Origin: an uncultured Ectothiorhodospiraceae bacterium
Lineage (GTDB): Bacteria > Pseudomonadota > Gammaproteobacteria > UBA6429 > Thiohalophilaceae
Direction: 5' to 3'
DNA length: 57,454 nucleotides
Assembly (NCBI GenBank): GCA_947258695.1
Contig: CAMYJG010000018.1
Span: forward strand, 1 to 57,454
The position numbers and the translations under genes were made by a program. This document shows, piece by piece, positions 17,845 to 27,604 of the stretch. The notes under the pieces were generated by a model. That model worked only from the letters and a program-made list of their open reading frames with translations. It did no database searches and was not told the origin of the DNA. Each line of letters opens with the position of its first letter. Position 1 is the first letter of the stretch.

Positions 17845-19521
17845 TTACTCGTCCCCATTACCCATTTGCTCTTTCATCAGGTCGCCTAAAGTACCGCCTG
17901 CTGGAGTTGCAGCACTCTTATAATCGCTGATTGTCGCTTTTTCTTCCGCAGTATCTTTCGCTTTGATAGATAAGCTGATGTTACGACTCTTACGATCAAT
18001 GCCTGTGAATTTCGCTTCGATTTCTTCGCCAGTAGTTAACACTGTACGAGCATCTTCAACTCGATCACGTGACAATTCTGACGCACGAAGATAACCTTCA
18101 ACACCATTACCTAAATCGATAACAGCACCTTTGGCATCAACTTCACCGATAACACCCTTAACAATCGCGCCTTTTGGATTAGCGGCTACGAAATCAGAGT
18201 ATGGGTCTTTATCTAATTGTTTAATACCTAAAGAGATACGCTCACGTTCTGGGTCAACAGAAAGAACAACCGCTTCAATCTCATCGCCTTTCTTATAGCT
18301 ACGAACAGCTTCTTCACCAGTATCGTTCCAAGAAATATCCGATAAGTGAACCAGGCCATCAATACCACCGTCCATACCAATGAAGATACCGAAGTCAGTA
18401 ATTGATTTAATAGTACCAGTAACTTTATCACCTTTAGTGAAGTTACCTGCGAAGTCATCCCAAGGGTTAGCCTGGCATTGTTTCATACCTAATGAAATAC
18501 GACGACGTTCTTCGTCAATATCAAGTACAACAACTTCAACTTCATCACCTAAAGAAACAACTTTGCTTGGGTGAATGTTCTTGTTAGTCCAGTCCATTTC
18601 AGATACGTGAACAAGACCTTCAACACCTTCTTCAAGTTCAATGAAACAACCGTAATCAGCAATATTGCTTACTTTACCGAATAAACGTGTATGTTCTGGG
18701 TAACGGCGTGCGATATCAACCCAAGGATCTTCACCCATTTGTTTTAAACCAAGGCTTACGCGCATACGTTCTTTATCAAACTTAAGTACTTTAACGTCGA
18801 TTTCAGTACCCACTTCAACGATTTCACTTGGGTGTTTAACACGTTTCCAGGCCATATCCGTGATGTGTAATAAACCATCTACACCACCTAAATCTACGAA
18901 TGCACCGTATTCAGTTAAGTTTTTCACTACACCTTTAACGATAGCGCCTTCTTGCATGCTTTCTAATAATGCATCACGGTCTGCACCGCCTTCTAATTCA
19001 ACCACTGCGCGACGAGAAACAACAACGTTGTTACGACGACGATCAAGTTTGATAACTTTGAATTCTAATTCTTTATTTTCTAAATAGCTGGTATCACGTA
19101 CTGGACGAACATCAACTAATGAACCGGGTAAGAATGCACGAATATCACCAAGGTCGACAGTGAAACCACCTTTCACTTTGTCAGCAATCGTACCGACAAC
19201 AGTTTCTTGTGCTTCGTGAGCACCTTCAAGTCGAGTCCATGCTTCAGCTCGTTTTGCTTTTTCACGAGATAAACGTGTTTCACCGAAGCCATCGTCCATC
19301 ATGTCCATCGCAACGTCAACAACGTCACCAACGACTACTTCAATTTCACCTTTATCATTATAAAACTGGGATACTGGAATGACGCCTTCTGACTTAAGAC
19401 CGGCGTTAACTACAACAAAATCATTGTCAATTTGAACCACGGTACCGGGAATAATTGCGCCTGGACGCATTTGCGTCTTAACTAAACTTTCTTCAAATAG
19501 ATCTGCAAAACTTTCGCTCAT
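17845..19521 (-). CDS. rpsA: 30S ribosomal protein S1
   Basis: S1 binds mRNA leaders and helps start translation on the small subunit. The start is placed at the ATG at 19521, giving [12 protein letters not shown] as in other S1 proteins, rather than at an in-frame ATG eight codons upstream; the resulting 558 residues match the E. coli length. Six S1 repeats are visible, the later ones with the typical [19 protein letters not shown] and [20 protein letters not shown] cores. It sits between cmk and ihfB. Confidence 0.97.
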   Translation of the reverse strand: MSESFADLFEESLVKTQMRPGAIIPGTVVQIDNDFVVVNAGLKSEGVIPVSQFYNDKGEIEVVVGDVVDVAMDMMDDGFGETRLSREKAKRAEAWTRLEGAHEAQETVVGTIADKVKGGFTVDLGDIRAFLPGSLVDVRPVRDTSYLENKELEFKVIKLDRRRNNVVVSRRAVVELEGGADRDALLESMQEGAIVKGVVKNLTEYGAFVDLGGVDGLLHITDMAWKRVKHPSEIVEVGTEIDVKVLKFDKERMRVSLGLKQMGEDPWVDIARRYPEHTRLFGKVSNIADYGCFIELEEGVEGLVHVSEMDWTNKNIHPSKVVSLGDEVEVVVLDIDEERRRISLGMKQCQANPWDDFAGNFTKGDKVTGTIKSITDFGIFIGMDGGIDGLVHLSDISWNDTGEEAVRSYKKGDEIEAVVLSVDPERERISLGIKQLDKDPYSDFVAANPKGAIVKGVIGEVDAKGAVIDLGNGVEGYLRASELSRDRVEDARTVLTTGEEIEAKFTGIDRKSRNISLSIKAKDTAEEKATISDYKSAATPAGGTLGDLMKEQMGNGDE

Positions 19522-19678
19522 TTTCGATATGCCTTTCATGATCAATTTATTTCAGCTCAATAAATTAATCTGGGTTATGCCATAGCTGGTCTCTGGCGAG
19601 TCAAACACTATGAACTGTTAATAAATCAACTTAATACCTTGCGTTATTAAGCCAGTTAATTTTCCTATTTACAGCACA
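19522..19678 (-). promoter_or_regulatory. rpsA leader region
   Basis: The 157-bp gap between cmk and rpsA is the largest in the supercluster apart from ihfB and serA flanks. It contains a perfect 7-bp hairpin CTTAATA/TATTAAG (19630-19651) just after cmk. It also contains a TTGACT element with a weak TGGCATAAC extended -10. S1 is autoregulated through its leader in E. coli; a similar role here is inference. Confidence 0.4.
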
Positions 19679-20383
19679 TCAAAATTTCTGTTCACAAATT
19701 GCTAAAACTTGTTCCACAACCTGTTCAATACTTAGATTAGAAGTGTCAATAATGACAGCATCTTCAGCCGGTTTGAGTGGTGAAGCCGTTCGTTGACTAT
19801 CTCGCTCATCCCGCTCATTGATGTCCTTTAAAAGGGCGGCAAGGTTACCACTAATTCCCTTGTCTTTCAACTGTTTATAGCGCCTTTGTGCCCGCTCTTC
19901 GGCACTGGCGGTGAGGTATATCTTGGCCCCGGCATCTGGAAATATCGTGGTGCCCATATCTCGCCCATCAGCGACTAATCCCGGCGCCTGGCGAAAATCA
20001 CGTTGCCGTTGAAGTAATGCTTCGCGCACAGCCGGCATGGCTGCCACAATGGATGCAGCATTTCCGGTGGTTTCAGTGCGTAATTCCGGGCCAACGACCT
20101 GCCCTTCAAGGATAATCTGTAGTTCTTTAGCATCGGCCATCCCAGGCTGTGCAGAATCACTACCGACCAGTTTGAATTCAACATCGAGATTCGCCGCATA
20201 ATCAGCAATGCTGGCCTCATCGTCGAAAGATAAATGATTATTTTGCGAGCCAAATGCCACTAAACGGTATAAAGCGCCGCTATCTAGCAAATGCCAACCG
20301 AGTTTTTGCGCAACATGCTGCACAATGGTGCCCTTGCCAGAGCCACTTGGGCCGTCGACCGTTAAAACAGGAATATCTTGCAT
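19679..20383 (-). CDS. cmk: Cytidylate kinase
   Basis: Cmk phosphorylates CMP and dCMP with ATP. The P-loop GPSGSGKGT lies at residues 10-18, followed by LDSGALYRLVA. The CMP-binding GRDMGTTIFPDA and the lid region RAQRRYKQLKDKG are present. The 234-residue length is normal. It is co-directional with manC (12 bp) and rpsA. Confidence 0.96.
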   Translation of the reverse strand: MQDIPVLTVDGPSGSGKGTIVQHVAQKLGWHLLDSGALYRLVAFGSQNNHLSFDDEASIADYAANLDVEFKLVGSDSAQPGMADAKELQIILEGQVVGPELRTETTGNAASIVAAMPAVREALLQRQRDFRQAPGLVADGRDMGTTIFPDAGAKIYLTASAEERAQRRYKQLKDKGISGNLAALLKDINERDERDSQRTASPLKPAEDAVIIDTSNLSIEQVVEQVLAICEQKF

Positions 20384-20395
20384 ATTTGACCTAAC

Positions 20396-21841
20396 TTAGC
20401 GCCCGTAGATGTCTTCATAGCGAATAATGTCATCTTCGCCAAAATAACTGCCAGATTGGACTTCGATCATTTCCAGGGGAATAGAACCCGAGTTCTCTAA
20501 ACGGTGCTTAGTTCCAACAGGTATATATGTGGATTGATTTTCAGTAACCATAAAAGTTTCACCATCACGTGTTACTTTAGCCGTGCCGCTCACTACAATC
20601 CAGTGCTCTGCACGATGCTGATGCATTTGTAAGGACAACACACCACCGGGAACGACGGTAATGCGCTTTACATGGTAACGCTCTCCCATATCGATACTGT
20701 CATAATTACCCCAGGGACGAAAAACGCAACGATGATTTAAATGTTCTTCTCTGCCTTCAGATTTTATCCAGTCAACGACTCTTTTTACATCCTGAACTTT
20801 GTCCTTATCCGCAACAAGAATAGCATCCGCTGTCTCTATAACGACAGTATCTTTAACGCCAACGGCAGCAATTAAGCGTTGCTGGCTAAACAACATGGAG
20901 TTTTCACTATCCAGTGCAACCACATCACCCTGAATAACATTGCCCGCTTCATCTTTATCGCCAATATTCCATAACTCGGCCCAGGCACCGATATCAGACC
21001 AGCCAGCATCCAGAGGGATAACAGCAGCCTTTATAGAATCATCGGTATTTGAGCCAATTATTTTTTCTGCAACGGCATAATCTATTGAATCAGAAGGACA
21101 TTGTTCAAAAGTATCTTTATCAATACGATAAAAATCCATTTCTGATTTTCCCTCTTTGTAGGCTTTCTCACACATCTCAAGAATTTTTGGGGCATGCAGT
21201 CCAATTTGAGCTAACCAAACAGAGGATTTCACCATAAACTTACCGCTGTTCCATAAAAAATTCCCTGAATCGAGATACTCTTTTGCAACTTCAAGTTGTG
21301 GCTTTTCGACAAACCGATCTATGTTATAACTTTTATCTTTATCGATTTCATTACCTTGTTGAATGTAGCCATAACCTGTTTCGGGCCGGTCAGGAACAAT
21401 TCCAAAAGTCACCAGGTAATTTTTATCTGCTAATAATGCGCCTTCTTCTAAGGCACTTTGAAAAGATTTATTATCGCGTATGACATGATCGGCAGGCATG
21501 ACAAGCAAAACATCATCGTGACCTAACTCACGATTCGCTATCGCCGCTAATGTTAATGCGGGGGCGGTATTTCGTCCCACTGGCTCAAGTAATAATGCAT
21601 CGGCTTTCACTTCAATTTCACGTAGTTGCTCCGCGACTAAAAAGCGGTGTGCATCATTACAGATAACCGTAACGGTATCGGAAATATTCGGAAAATGTTC
21701 AAGACGAGTAATGGTATCTTGCAGTAATGTTTGCTCACCCACTAGCGGTAATAATTGTTTAGGGTAAAGCTGGCGAGATAAAGGCCACAAACGTGTACCG
21801 GAACCACCGGATAAAATAACAGGCTTTACTGTGACGCTCAT
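20396..21841 (-). CDS. manC: Mannose-1-phosphate guanylyltransferase / mannose-6-phosphate isomerase
   Basis: This two-domain enzyme supplies GDP-mannose for polysaccharides. The N-terminal nucleotidyltransferase has the pyrophosphorylase signature GGSGTRLWPLSRQLYPKQ (from about residue 12) and the FVEKP motif. The C-terminal cupin-type isomerase domain starts near PWGNYDSIDMGERYHVK (about residue 374) and contains QMHQHRAEHW. Length 481 matches the ManC/CpsB family. It is inserted between aroA and cmk, which are normally adjacent; spacings of 23 and 12 bp show it is part of the operon. Confidence 0.95.
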   Translation of the reverse strand: MSVTVKPVILSGGSGTRLWPLSRQLYPKQLLPLVGEQTLLQDTITRLEHFPNISDTVTVICNDAHRFLVAEQLREIEVKADALLLEPVGRNTAPALTLAAIANRELGHDDVLLVMPADHVIRDNKSFQSALEEGALLADKNYLVTFGIVPDRPETGYGYIQQGNEIDKDKSYNIDRFVEKPQLEVAKEYLDSGNFLWNSGKFMVKSSVWLAQIGLHAPKILEMCEKAYKEGKSEMDFYRIDKDTFEQCPSDSIDYAVAEKIIGSNTDDSIKAAVIPLDAGWSDIGAWAELWNIGDKDEAGNVIQGDVVALDSENSMLFSQQRLIAAVGVKDTVVIETADAILVADKDKVQDVKRVVDWIKSEGREEHLNHRCVFRPWGNYDSIDMGERYHVKRITVVPGGVLSLQMHQHRAEHWIVVSGTAKVTRDGETFMVTENQSTYIPVGTKHRLENSGSIPLEMIEVQSGSYFGEDDIIRYEDIYGR

Positions 21842-21864
21842 AATTTACATATATCCTTTGTTAT

Positions 21865-23157
21865 TTAACTTATATCCAGTCCAGCTTGCCTGGCTAAACC
21901 AACAAATCCTGGAAAAGAGGTATTTACATTAGCACAATCTGTAATCGTAATCGTATCATTTGCAATTAAAGCAGCCATTGAGAACGACATTGCAATTCGA
22001 TGGTCACCATGACTATCTACCGTACCTCCCGTTATCTGACCCGGCTGAATAACTATACCATCTTCAGTGGGGTTAGCATCAATCCCAAGAGTATTCAGGC
22101 CATCTGCCATCACCTGGATACGATCACTTTCTTTAACCCGTAACTCTTTCGCCCCGGTCAGAATTGTTTCACCTTCAGCACAAGTCGCGGCAATAAAAAT
22201 GGCTGGAAACTCATCAATCGCTAATGGAACCTGGTCTTCAGGGATTTTAATGCCTTTTAATGTTGCAGAACGCACACGAATATCCGCTACCGGCTCTCCG
22301 CCAATTTCTCGCTCATTGCTCACGCTGATATCAGCCCCCATTAAGCGCAAGATATTAATAACGCCAATACGGGTTGGATTTATACCAACATGTTCCAAAG
22401 TAATATCTGAGTCTTCTGCAATGGTTGCACCGACCATAAAGAAAGTTGCCGATGATATATCTGCTGGCACATCAATATTTGTTGCCATTAACTTTCCACC
22501 ACCGGTTAAACAAATTTTATTTCCATCTGTTCTAACGTCGTAACCTAAGCCACGTAACATACGTTCGGTATGATCACGTGTCGGTGCCGGTTCGGTAACA
22601 CAAGTCTCACCGGACGCATATAAACCAGCCAATAAAATACAGGATTTCACCTGCGCACTGGCAACTGGCATCTCATAATGAAAACCTGTTAATTTATTTC
22701 CACCTTTAATTTTTAATGGTGGTGTACCATCATCGTTTGTTTCTACAACAGTATTCATTTGAGCAAGAGGAACAGTAACACGACGCATCGGACGTTTACT
22801 CAAAGATGCATCACCCACCATGGTGACATCAAAATTCTGAGCAGAAAGTAATCCAGCCAGTAAACGAATCGAGGTTCCTGAGTTACCTACATCAAGTTCT
22901 TTTGCTGGTTTTTTTAAGCCATGTAAACCAACGCCGTGGATAGTTACCTTGCCATTATCAGGACCTTCAATATCAACACCCATGGCACGAAATGCATTTA
23001 AAGTTGCCAGGCTATCTTCACCTTCGAGAAAACCAGTTACCTCGGTAATGCCTTCAGCAAGCGAACCTAACATAATGCTTCGATGTGAAATCGATTTATC
23101 GCCAGGAACCCGAAAGGTCCCGTTTAGTTTACCACCTGCTTTTACTTCAAATTTCAA
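21865..23157 (-). CDS. aroA: 3-phosphoshikimate 1-carboxyvinyltransferase (EPSP synthase)
   Basis: AroA joins phosphoenolpyruvate to shikimate-3-phosphate in the shikimate pathway. Key segments are PGDKSISHRSIMLGSLAEG near residue 18, LDVGNSGTSIRLL, SKRPMRRV, QVKSCILLAG, and the C-terminal KESDRI and DHRIAMSFS. The 430-residue length is typical. Unlike Pseudomonas, where tyrA and aroA are fused, they are separate here with a gap of 15 bp. Confidence 0.97.
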   Translation of the reverse strand: MKFEVKAGGKLNGTFRVPGDKSISHRSIMLGSLAEGITEVTGFLEGEDSLATLNAFRAMGVDIEGPDNGKVTIHGVGLHGLKKPAKELDVGNSGTSIRLLAGLLSAQNFDVTMVGDASLSKRPMRRVTVPLAQMNTVVETNDDGTPPLKIKGGNKLTGFHYEMPVASAQVKSCILLAGLYASGETCVTEPAPTRDHTERMLRGLGYDVRTDGNKICLTGGGKLMATNIDVPADISSATFFMVGATIAEDSDITLEHVGINPTRIGVINILRLMGADISVSNEREIGGEPVADIRVRSATLKGIKIPEDQVPLAIDEFPAIFIAATCAEGETILTGAKELRVKESDRIQVMADGLNTLGIDANPTEDGIVIQPGQITGGTVDSHGDHRIAMSFSMAALIANDTITITDCANVNTSFPGFVGLARQAGLDIS

Positions 23158-23172
23158 TTTAGATACCTGCGT

Positions 23173-24069
23173 TTATTCCAAACTATCATTGATATTTTTA
23201 CTGTCACAATATTTATCACGCGCTTGTTTAGCACGGGTAAACGTTTCTTTTATATAATCACTATCATTGCTTTCAATCGCTTTAGATAGCTGTTGTAAAT
23301 CATGACTAAATTTATTAATCATTTTCACCAGTGCCTCCCGATTGGCAAGACAGATGTCATGCCACATGCCTGGATCACTCGATGCGATACGAGTAAAATC
23401 ACGGAACCCACCCGCAGCAAAATCAAAAATCTCGTTCTTCTCATCCATTTTAGCTAAAGTGTCAACGAGTGAATAAGCTAACATATGCGGAAGATGGCTG
23501 GTTGCAGCTAACACTTCATCATGATGTTCAATACTTGTTTCAACAACTTCAGCTCCACAGGCTTGCCACATGGAACGCACTTTATTAACTGCACTATCAG
23601 AACTTGTATCAAGGGGTGTTAAAATAATACGACGGTTGTTATATAACTCGGCAAAAGAAGCTTCAACACCACTTTTTTCAGTGCCGGCAATGGGATGACC
23701 TGGGACTAACGTATCTGGCAACATATCAAATGCGGCCTGCGCTGCCCTCACCACGCTACCCTTCGCGCTACCTACATCGGTAATAACCATGTCATCGTTT
23801 AATTCTGGTGCAATTTTTTCAAATACCGTTTGCATTGCACCTAAAGGCACAGCCAACACAACCATGTCACAACCTTTTACTGCAAGTGAGATATCTGTTT
23901 CAAAGCGATCAATAACACCCAGTTCTTTTGCTTTTTGCAAATGACTGGTAGCCCGGCCAGCCCCAACAACCTCAGCTACCGCTCCTGCTTTTTTTAATGC
24001 GCGCGCAAGTGAACCACCTATCAGGCCGACACCGATAACACAAAGTCGTTGAATTAGTTTTTCACTCAT
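23173..24069 (-). CDS. tyrA: Prephenate dehydrogenase
   Basis: TyrA oxidatively decarboxylates prephenate (or arogenate) towards tyrosine. An N-terminal Rossmann motif GVGLIGGSLARALKKAG (residues 13-29) and the prephenate-binding segments PGHPIAGTEKSG and SHLPHMLAYSLVD are present. It is a monofunctional form of 298 residues without chorismate mutase or AroA fusion. The neighbours hisC and aroA are 17 and 15 bp away. Confidence 0.93.
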   Translation of the reverse strand: MSEKLIQRLCVIGVGLIGGSLARALKKAGAVAEVVGAGRATSHLQKAKELGVIDRFETDISLAVKGCDMVVLAVPLGAMQTVFEKIAPELNDDMVITDVGSAKGSVVRAAQAAFDMLPDTLVPGHPIAGTEKSGVEASFAELYNNRRIILTPLDTSSDSAVNKVRSMWQACGAEVVETSIEHHDEVLAATSHLPHMLAYSLVDTLAKMDEKNEIFDFAAGGFRDFTRIASSDPGMWHDICLANREALVKMINKFSHDLQQLSKAIESNDSDYIKETFTRAKQARDKYCDSKNINDSLE

Positions 24070-24086
24070 TTTGAACTTAATACTTT

Positions 24087-25205
24087 TTACTTATTTAATA
24101 CTTTCTTCAGCGCATCAATAAAACGCGTATTTTCTTCTTTAGTGCCTATGGTAATTCGCAAATATTCCGGCATTTCATAATTAGCAACAGGACGAACAAT
24201 AACCCCCTGATACAACAAGTCATCATACACGTTCATAGCATTTTCACCGACATTTACACAGATAAAATTCCCAACTGAAGGAATATAACTTAAAGACATA
24301 TCATCAAATGCACTTATTAGCTGTTGCATACCCATAGCATTGAGTTTTATTCCTTCTTCAAGATAGCTTTGATCCGCTAATGCAACTTCTGCTGCCTTTA
24401 AAGCCAGGCTATTAGCATTAAAGGGTTGTCTAACACGGTTTAATATATCGGCAACTTGTGAATGTGATACAGAATAACCTACTCTCAACCCGGCCAGCCC
24501 ATATGCTTTAGAAAAAGTTCGTGTCACAATAAGATTCGGATATTGATTTAAATATTCCAGGCCACTTGGGTAATTTTCAGCAGCCGGATCAAAACTGGCG
24601 AATTCAAAGTAAGCTTCATCCAGAACAACCAGTACATTCTTTGGCACTGCCTGTAAAAATGCAGACAAGCTATTGCCATCTACCCATGTTCCGGTAGGAT
24701 TGTTTGGATTAGCAATAAAAATCACTTTTGTTTTATCACTGATCGCTTTTTGCATGGCATTTAAATCATGCCCCCAGTCTTTAGCTGGAACAACGACTGC
24801 CGTTGCTCCTACCGCCTGGGTAACAATGGGATAAACAGCAAATGCATGCTGAGAAAAAATCACTTCATGTTCCGGGGTAACAAATGCACGCGTTAAGATC
24901 TCAAGAATATCGTTAGAACCATTACCGATAGTTATCTGGTTAATATTCACTGAATGCTTATTTGCCAATGCTTTTTTTAGTTCAAAAGCATTGCCATCAG
25001 GATAACGAGAAAGTTCAGCCAATTCAGACTGAATAGCAGAGATCACCTTATCACTTGGCCCTAGCGGATTTTCATTTGAGGCGAGCTTGATAATATCAGA
25101 CACACCGTATTCACGTTGAAGTTCATCGATCGGTTTCCCTGCCTGGTAAGGTGATAATGTTTGCACACCTTTAGTAGCCAGGCTTAGTAAGTCACATTCA
25201 GACAT
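24087..25205 (-). CDS. hisC: Histidinol-phosphate aminotransferase
   Basis: This fold type I PLP enzyme has 372 residues. The motif NENPLGPS is near residue 43, ANPNNPTGTW near 165, and the PLP lysine in TRTFSKAYGLAGLRVGY near 230. It acts in histidine synthesis; members located in aromatic operons like this one often also transaminate phenylpyruvate and hydroxyphenylpyruvate, which fits its place between pheA and tyrA. Confidence 0.94.
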   Translation of the reverse strand: MSECDLLSLATKGVQTLSPYQAGKPIDELQREYGVSDIIKLASNENPLGPSDKVISAIQSELAELSRYPDGNAFELKKALANKHSVNINQITIGNGSNDILEILTRAFVTPEHEVIFSQHAFAVYPIVTQAVGATAVVVPAKDWGHDLNAMQKAISDKTKVIFIANPNNPTGTWVDGNSLSAFLQAVPKNVLVVLDEAYFEFASFDPAAENYPSGLEYLNQYPNLIVTRTFSKAYGLAGLRVGYSVSHSQVADILNRVRQPFNANSLALKAAEVALADQSYLEEGIKLNAMGMQQLISAFDDMSLSYIPSVGNFICVNVGENAMNVYDDLLYQGVIVRPVANYEMPEYLRITIGTKEENTRFIDALKKVLNK

Positions 25206-25226
25206 GAAATAATCTCAAGTATAAAT

Positions 25227-26303
25227 TTATAAAACAGCTTTTGGGTATGAGCCAAGAACTTTCACAACGCTTGCGGCATCTTCTAAATCACTAATAGCTT
25301 TAGCAACGTTATCATCATCAATATGGCCTTCTATATCGATAAAGAAAACATAATTCCACATTCCCTGGCGTGAAGGACGCGACTCTATACGGGTCATAGA
25401 AATTTTATTTTTTGCCAAAGGTTCTAGCATAGCGTGCAGAGAACCTGACTTATTATTTGCCGATACCAGCATAGACGTTTTATCAACACCACTTGCCGGA
25501 ACAACGCGTTCACCAATAATCAGAAAACGAGTCGTATTATCTGGCTCATCTTCAATATTACCCGCGATTGTTTTCAGGTTATAAATTTCTGCCGCAGTCT
25601 CACCTGCAATCGCAGCCGCACCTTTTTCTTCTGACGCAAGTCTTGCCGCTTCTGCATTACTGCTAACATCAATTTGTTCAACGTTTAATAAATTCGTATC
25701 TAACCATTTTCTGCATTGTGCTAAAGACTGACGATGAGAATAGACTTTTTTGACTTCATTAATATCCTCAACATTACCAAGCAAATTATGATGAATCCGT
25801 AAATCAACCTCACCACATATATTTAATGATGATCGCATGAACTCATCTAAGGTATGGTTAACAACACCTTCGGTCGAGTTTTCAACCGGTACTACACCAT
25901 AGGAAGATGTACCAGATTCAACCTCACGAAAAACATCACCAATTGTTGTCATTGGCAAAGTCTGAACGGAATGACCAAAATGCTTCAAAGCTGCTGCCTG
26001 GGTAAATGTGCCTTCAGGACCAAGAAATGCAATTTTCATTACACGTTCTAACGCGAGGCAAGCTGACATAATCTCACGGAATAAACGCGCCATCTCTTCA
26101 TTTGATAGCGGCCCTTGATTTCGTTCCATCACTTTACGCAAAACTTGCGCTTCACGTTCGGCACGATAGAACACAGTATTACCTGATTGTTGTTTAGCAA
26201 CAGCCACTTCTTCAGCAACTTTCGCACGCTCAGTAATTAACGACTGAATTTTTTCATCCAGCGCATCAATTTTATCGCGTAATTGTATTAATTTATCAGA
26301 CAT
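25227..26303 (-). CDS. pheA: Chorismate mutase / prephenate dehydratase (P-protein)
   Basis: The 358-residue protein makes phenylpyruvate from chorismate in two steps. Residues 1-88 form an AroQ-type chorismate mutase (LRDKIDALDEKIQ, YRAEREAQVL). Residues 90-270 form the dehydratase, opening with KIAFLGPEGTFTQAA and containing VPVENSTEGVV and the catalytic TTRFLIIG. The C-terminal ACT domain (LHAMLEPLAKNKISMTRIESRP) should bind phenylalanine for feedback inhibition. It starts six bp after serA. Confidence 0.97.
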   Translation of the reverse strand: MSDKLIQLRDKIDALDEKIQSLITERAKVAEEVAVAKQQSGNTVFYRAEREAQVLRKVMERNQGPLSNEEMARLFREIMSACLALERVMKIAFLGPEGTFTQAAALKHFGHSVQTLPMTTIGDVFREVESGTSSYGVVPVENSTEGVVNHTLDEFMRSSLNICGEVDLRIHHNLLGNVEDINEVKKVYSHRQSLAQCRKWLDTNLLNVEQIDVSSNAEAARLASEEKGAAAIAGETAAEIYNLKTIAGNIEDEPDNTTRFLIIGERVVPASGVDKTSMLVSANNKSGSLHAMLEPLAKNKISMTRIESRPSRQGMWNYVFFIDIEGHIDDDNVAKAISDLEDAASVVKVLGSYPKAVL

Positions 26304-26309
26304 AAATGC

Positions 26310-27473
26310 TTAGATCGCTCTTACGTTTAATACACCTTTTATATTTTTCAGATCACTGATTAAGTTACCATCAGCTGGCTTATCGATATCAATAATCGTG
26401 TAGGCAATATCGCCTTTAGATTTGTTTAACATATCGATAATATTCATACCCTTATTTGCCATCGCAGAAGATATCTGGCCAATCATATCCGGTACGTTAT
26501 TATTCACAACTGTAACCCGGTGGCCCTCTGTACGAGGCAACTTAACTTCAGGAAAATTTACAGAGTTTTTAATGTTACCATTTTCCAGATAGTCTTTAAC
26601 TTGTTGCGCAACCATAATCGCACAATTATCTTCTGCTTCACCGGTTGAAGCCCCAAGATGTGGTAAGGTAATCACTCGTTCATGATTTTTTAATAAATTA
26701 CTTGGAAAGTCACATACATAGGCATAGACCTTACCAGACTTTATAGCAGCCGCTACCGCTTCATCATCAATAATACCATTACGTGCAAAGTTCAAAATAA
26801 CAACGTTATCTTTCATTAATTTTAAACGATCCGCATTAATCATATTTGCAGTCGCTTCAATTAATGGTACATGGAAGGTAATAAAATCCACTTTACCAAT
26901 CATTTCATCAATACTGCTGGCTTGTTCAACTTCTGAAGATAATTGCCACGCGCCTTCAACCGTGATGCCCGGATCAAAACCTATCACATTCATACCAAGA
27001 TCAATCGCCGCATTCGCCACGTAACGGCCAATCGCACCTAAGCCAACAACCCCTAGTGTACGCCCAGGTAACTCAAAACCGCCAAAGTTTTTCTTTCCCG
27101 CTTCAACTTCTTTGTTTATTACCTCGTCTGTCCCTTCAAGGTTACGAGCAAAATCCCAGGCTTGTCCCAGGTTACGACAGCCCATTAACATGCCTGCAAT
27201 CACTAACTCTTTTACGGCATTAGCATTAGCACCGGGGGCATTAAAAACCACCACGCCTTTTTCTGACATTTTATCAACCGGGATATTATTAACCCCTGCA
27301 CCGGCACGCCCTACTGCTTTAAGGCTCTCAGGAATTTCCATGTCGTGCATTTTATAAGAGCGTAACAGAATCGCATCGGGGTGCTGAATTTCAGATGCAA
27401 TCTCATAGTTATCTCGCGGCAACTTTTCTAAACCCGCTACCGATATATTATTTAATGTTAAAATCTTATTCAT
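26310..27473 (-). CDS. serA: D-3-phosphoglycerate dehydrogenase, short ACT type
   Basis: SerA oxidises 3-phosphoglycerate to 3-phosphohydroxypyruvate, the first step of serine synthesis. The Rossmann signature GVVGLGAIGRYVANAA is near residue 140. The catalytic Arg is in NFARNGIIDDEAV and the catalytic His in LPHLGASTGEAE. A C-terminal ACT domain (VPDMIGQISSAMANKGMNI) suggests serine regulation. At 387 residues it is the short type lacking the intervening domain. It lies between serC and pheA, placing the first two serine enzymes together. Confidence 0.95.
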   Translation of the reverse strand: MNKILTLNNISVAGLEKLPRDNYEIASEIQHPDAILLRSYKMHDMEIPESLKAVGRAGAGVNNIPVDKMSEKGVVVFNAPGANANAVKELVIAGMLMGCRNLGQAWDFARNLEGTDEVINKEVEAGKKNFGGFELPGRTLGVVGLGAIGRYVANAAIDLGMNVIGFDPGITVEGAWQLSSEVEQASSIDEMIGKVDFITFHVPLIEATANMINADRLKLMKDNVVILNFARNGIIDDEAVAAAIKSGKVYAYVCDFPSNLLKNHERVITLPHLGASTGEAEDNCAIMVAQQVKDYLENGNIKNSVNFPEVKLPRTEGHRVTVVNNNVPDMIGQISSAMANKGMNIIDMLNKSKGDIAYTIIDIDKPADGNLISDLKNIKGVLNVRAI

Positions 27474-27500
27474 TTTTTGACTCTTTATTTTATTTTTTAT

Positions 27501-27597
27501 TAGCCACCAAGTACACTAAGAACACCAAGAAAAAACTTTTATAAAAGCACAAACAAACAAATCATTAACCCTTCGTGCACTTTGTGTTCTTCGTGGC
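27501..27597. repeat. Palindromic repeat with 9-bp period, copy A
   Basis: Both arms are built from the 9-bp period CACNAAGNN in inverted orientation. The left arm (27501-27530) reads CACCAAGTACACTAAGAA CA; the right arm (27571-27597) is its imperfect reverse complement. It fills the serC–serA gap and ends eight bases before the serC stop. A related copy lies at 33067-33179. Confidence 0.75.
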
Positions 27598-27604
27598 AAA
27601 AGTA

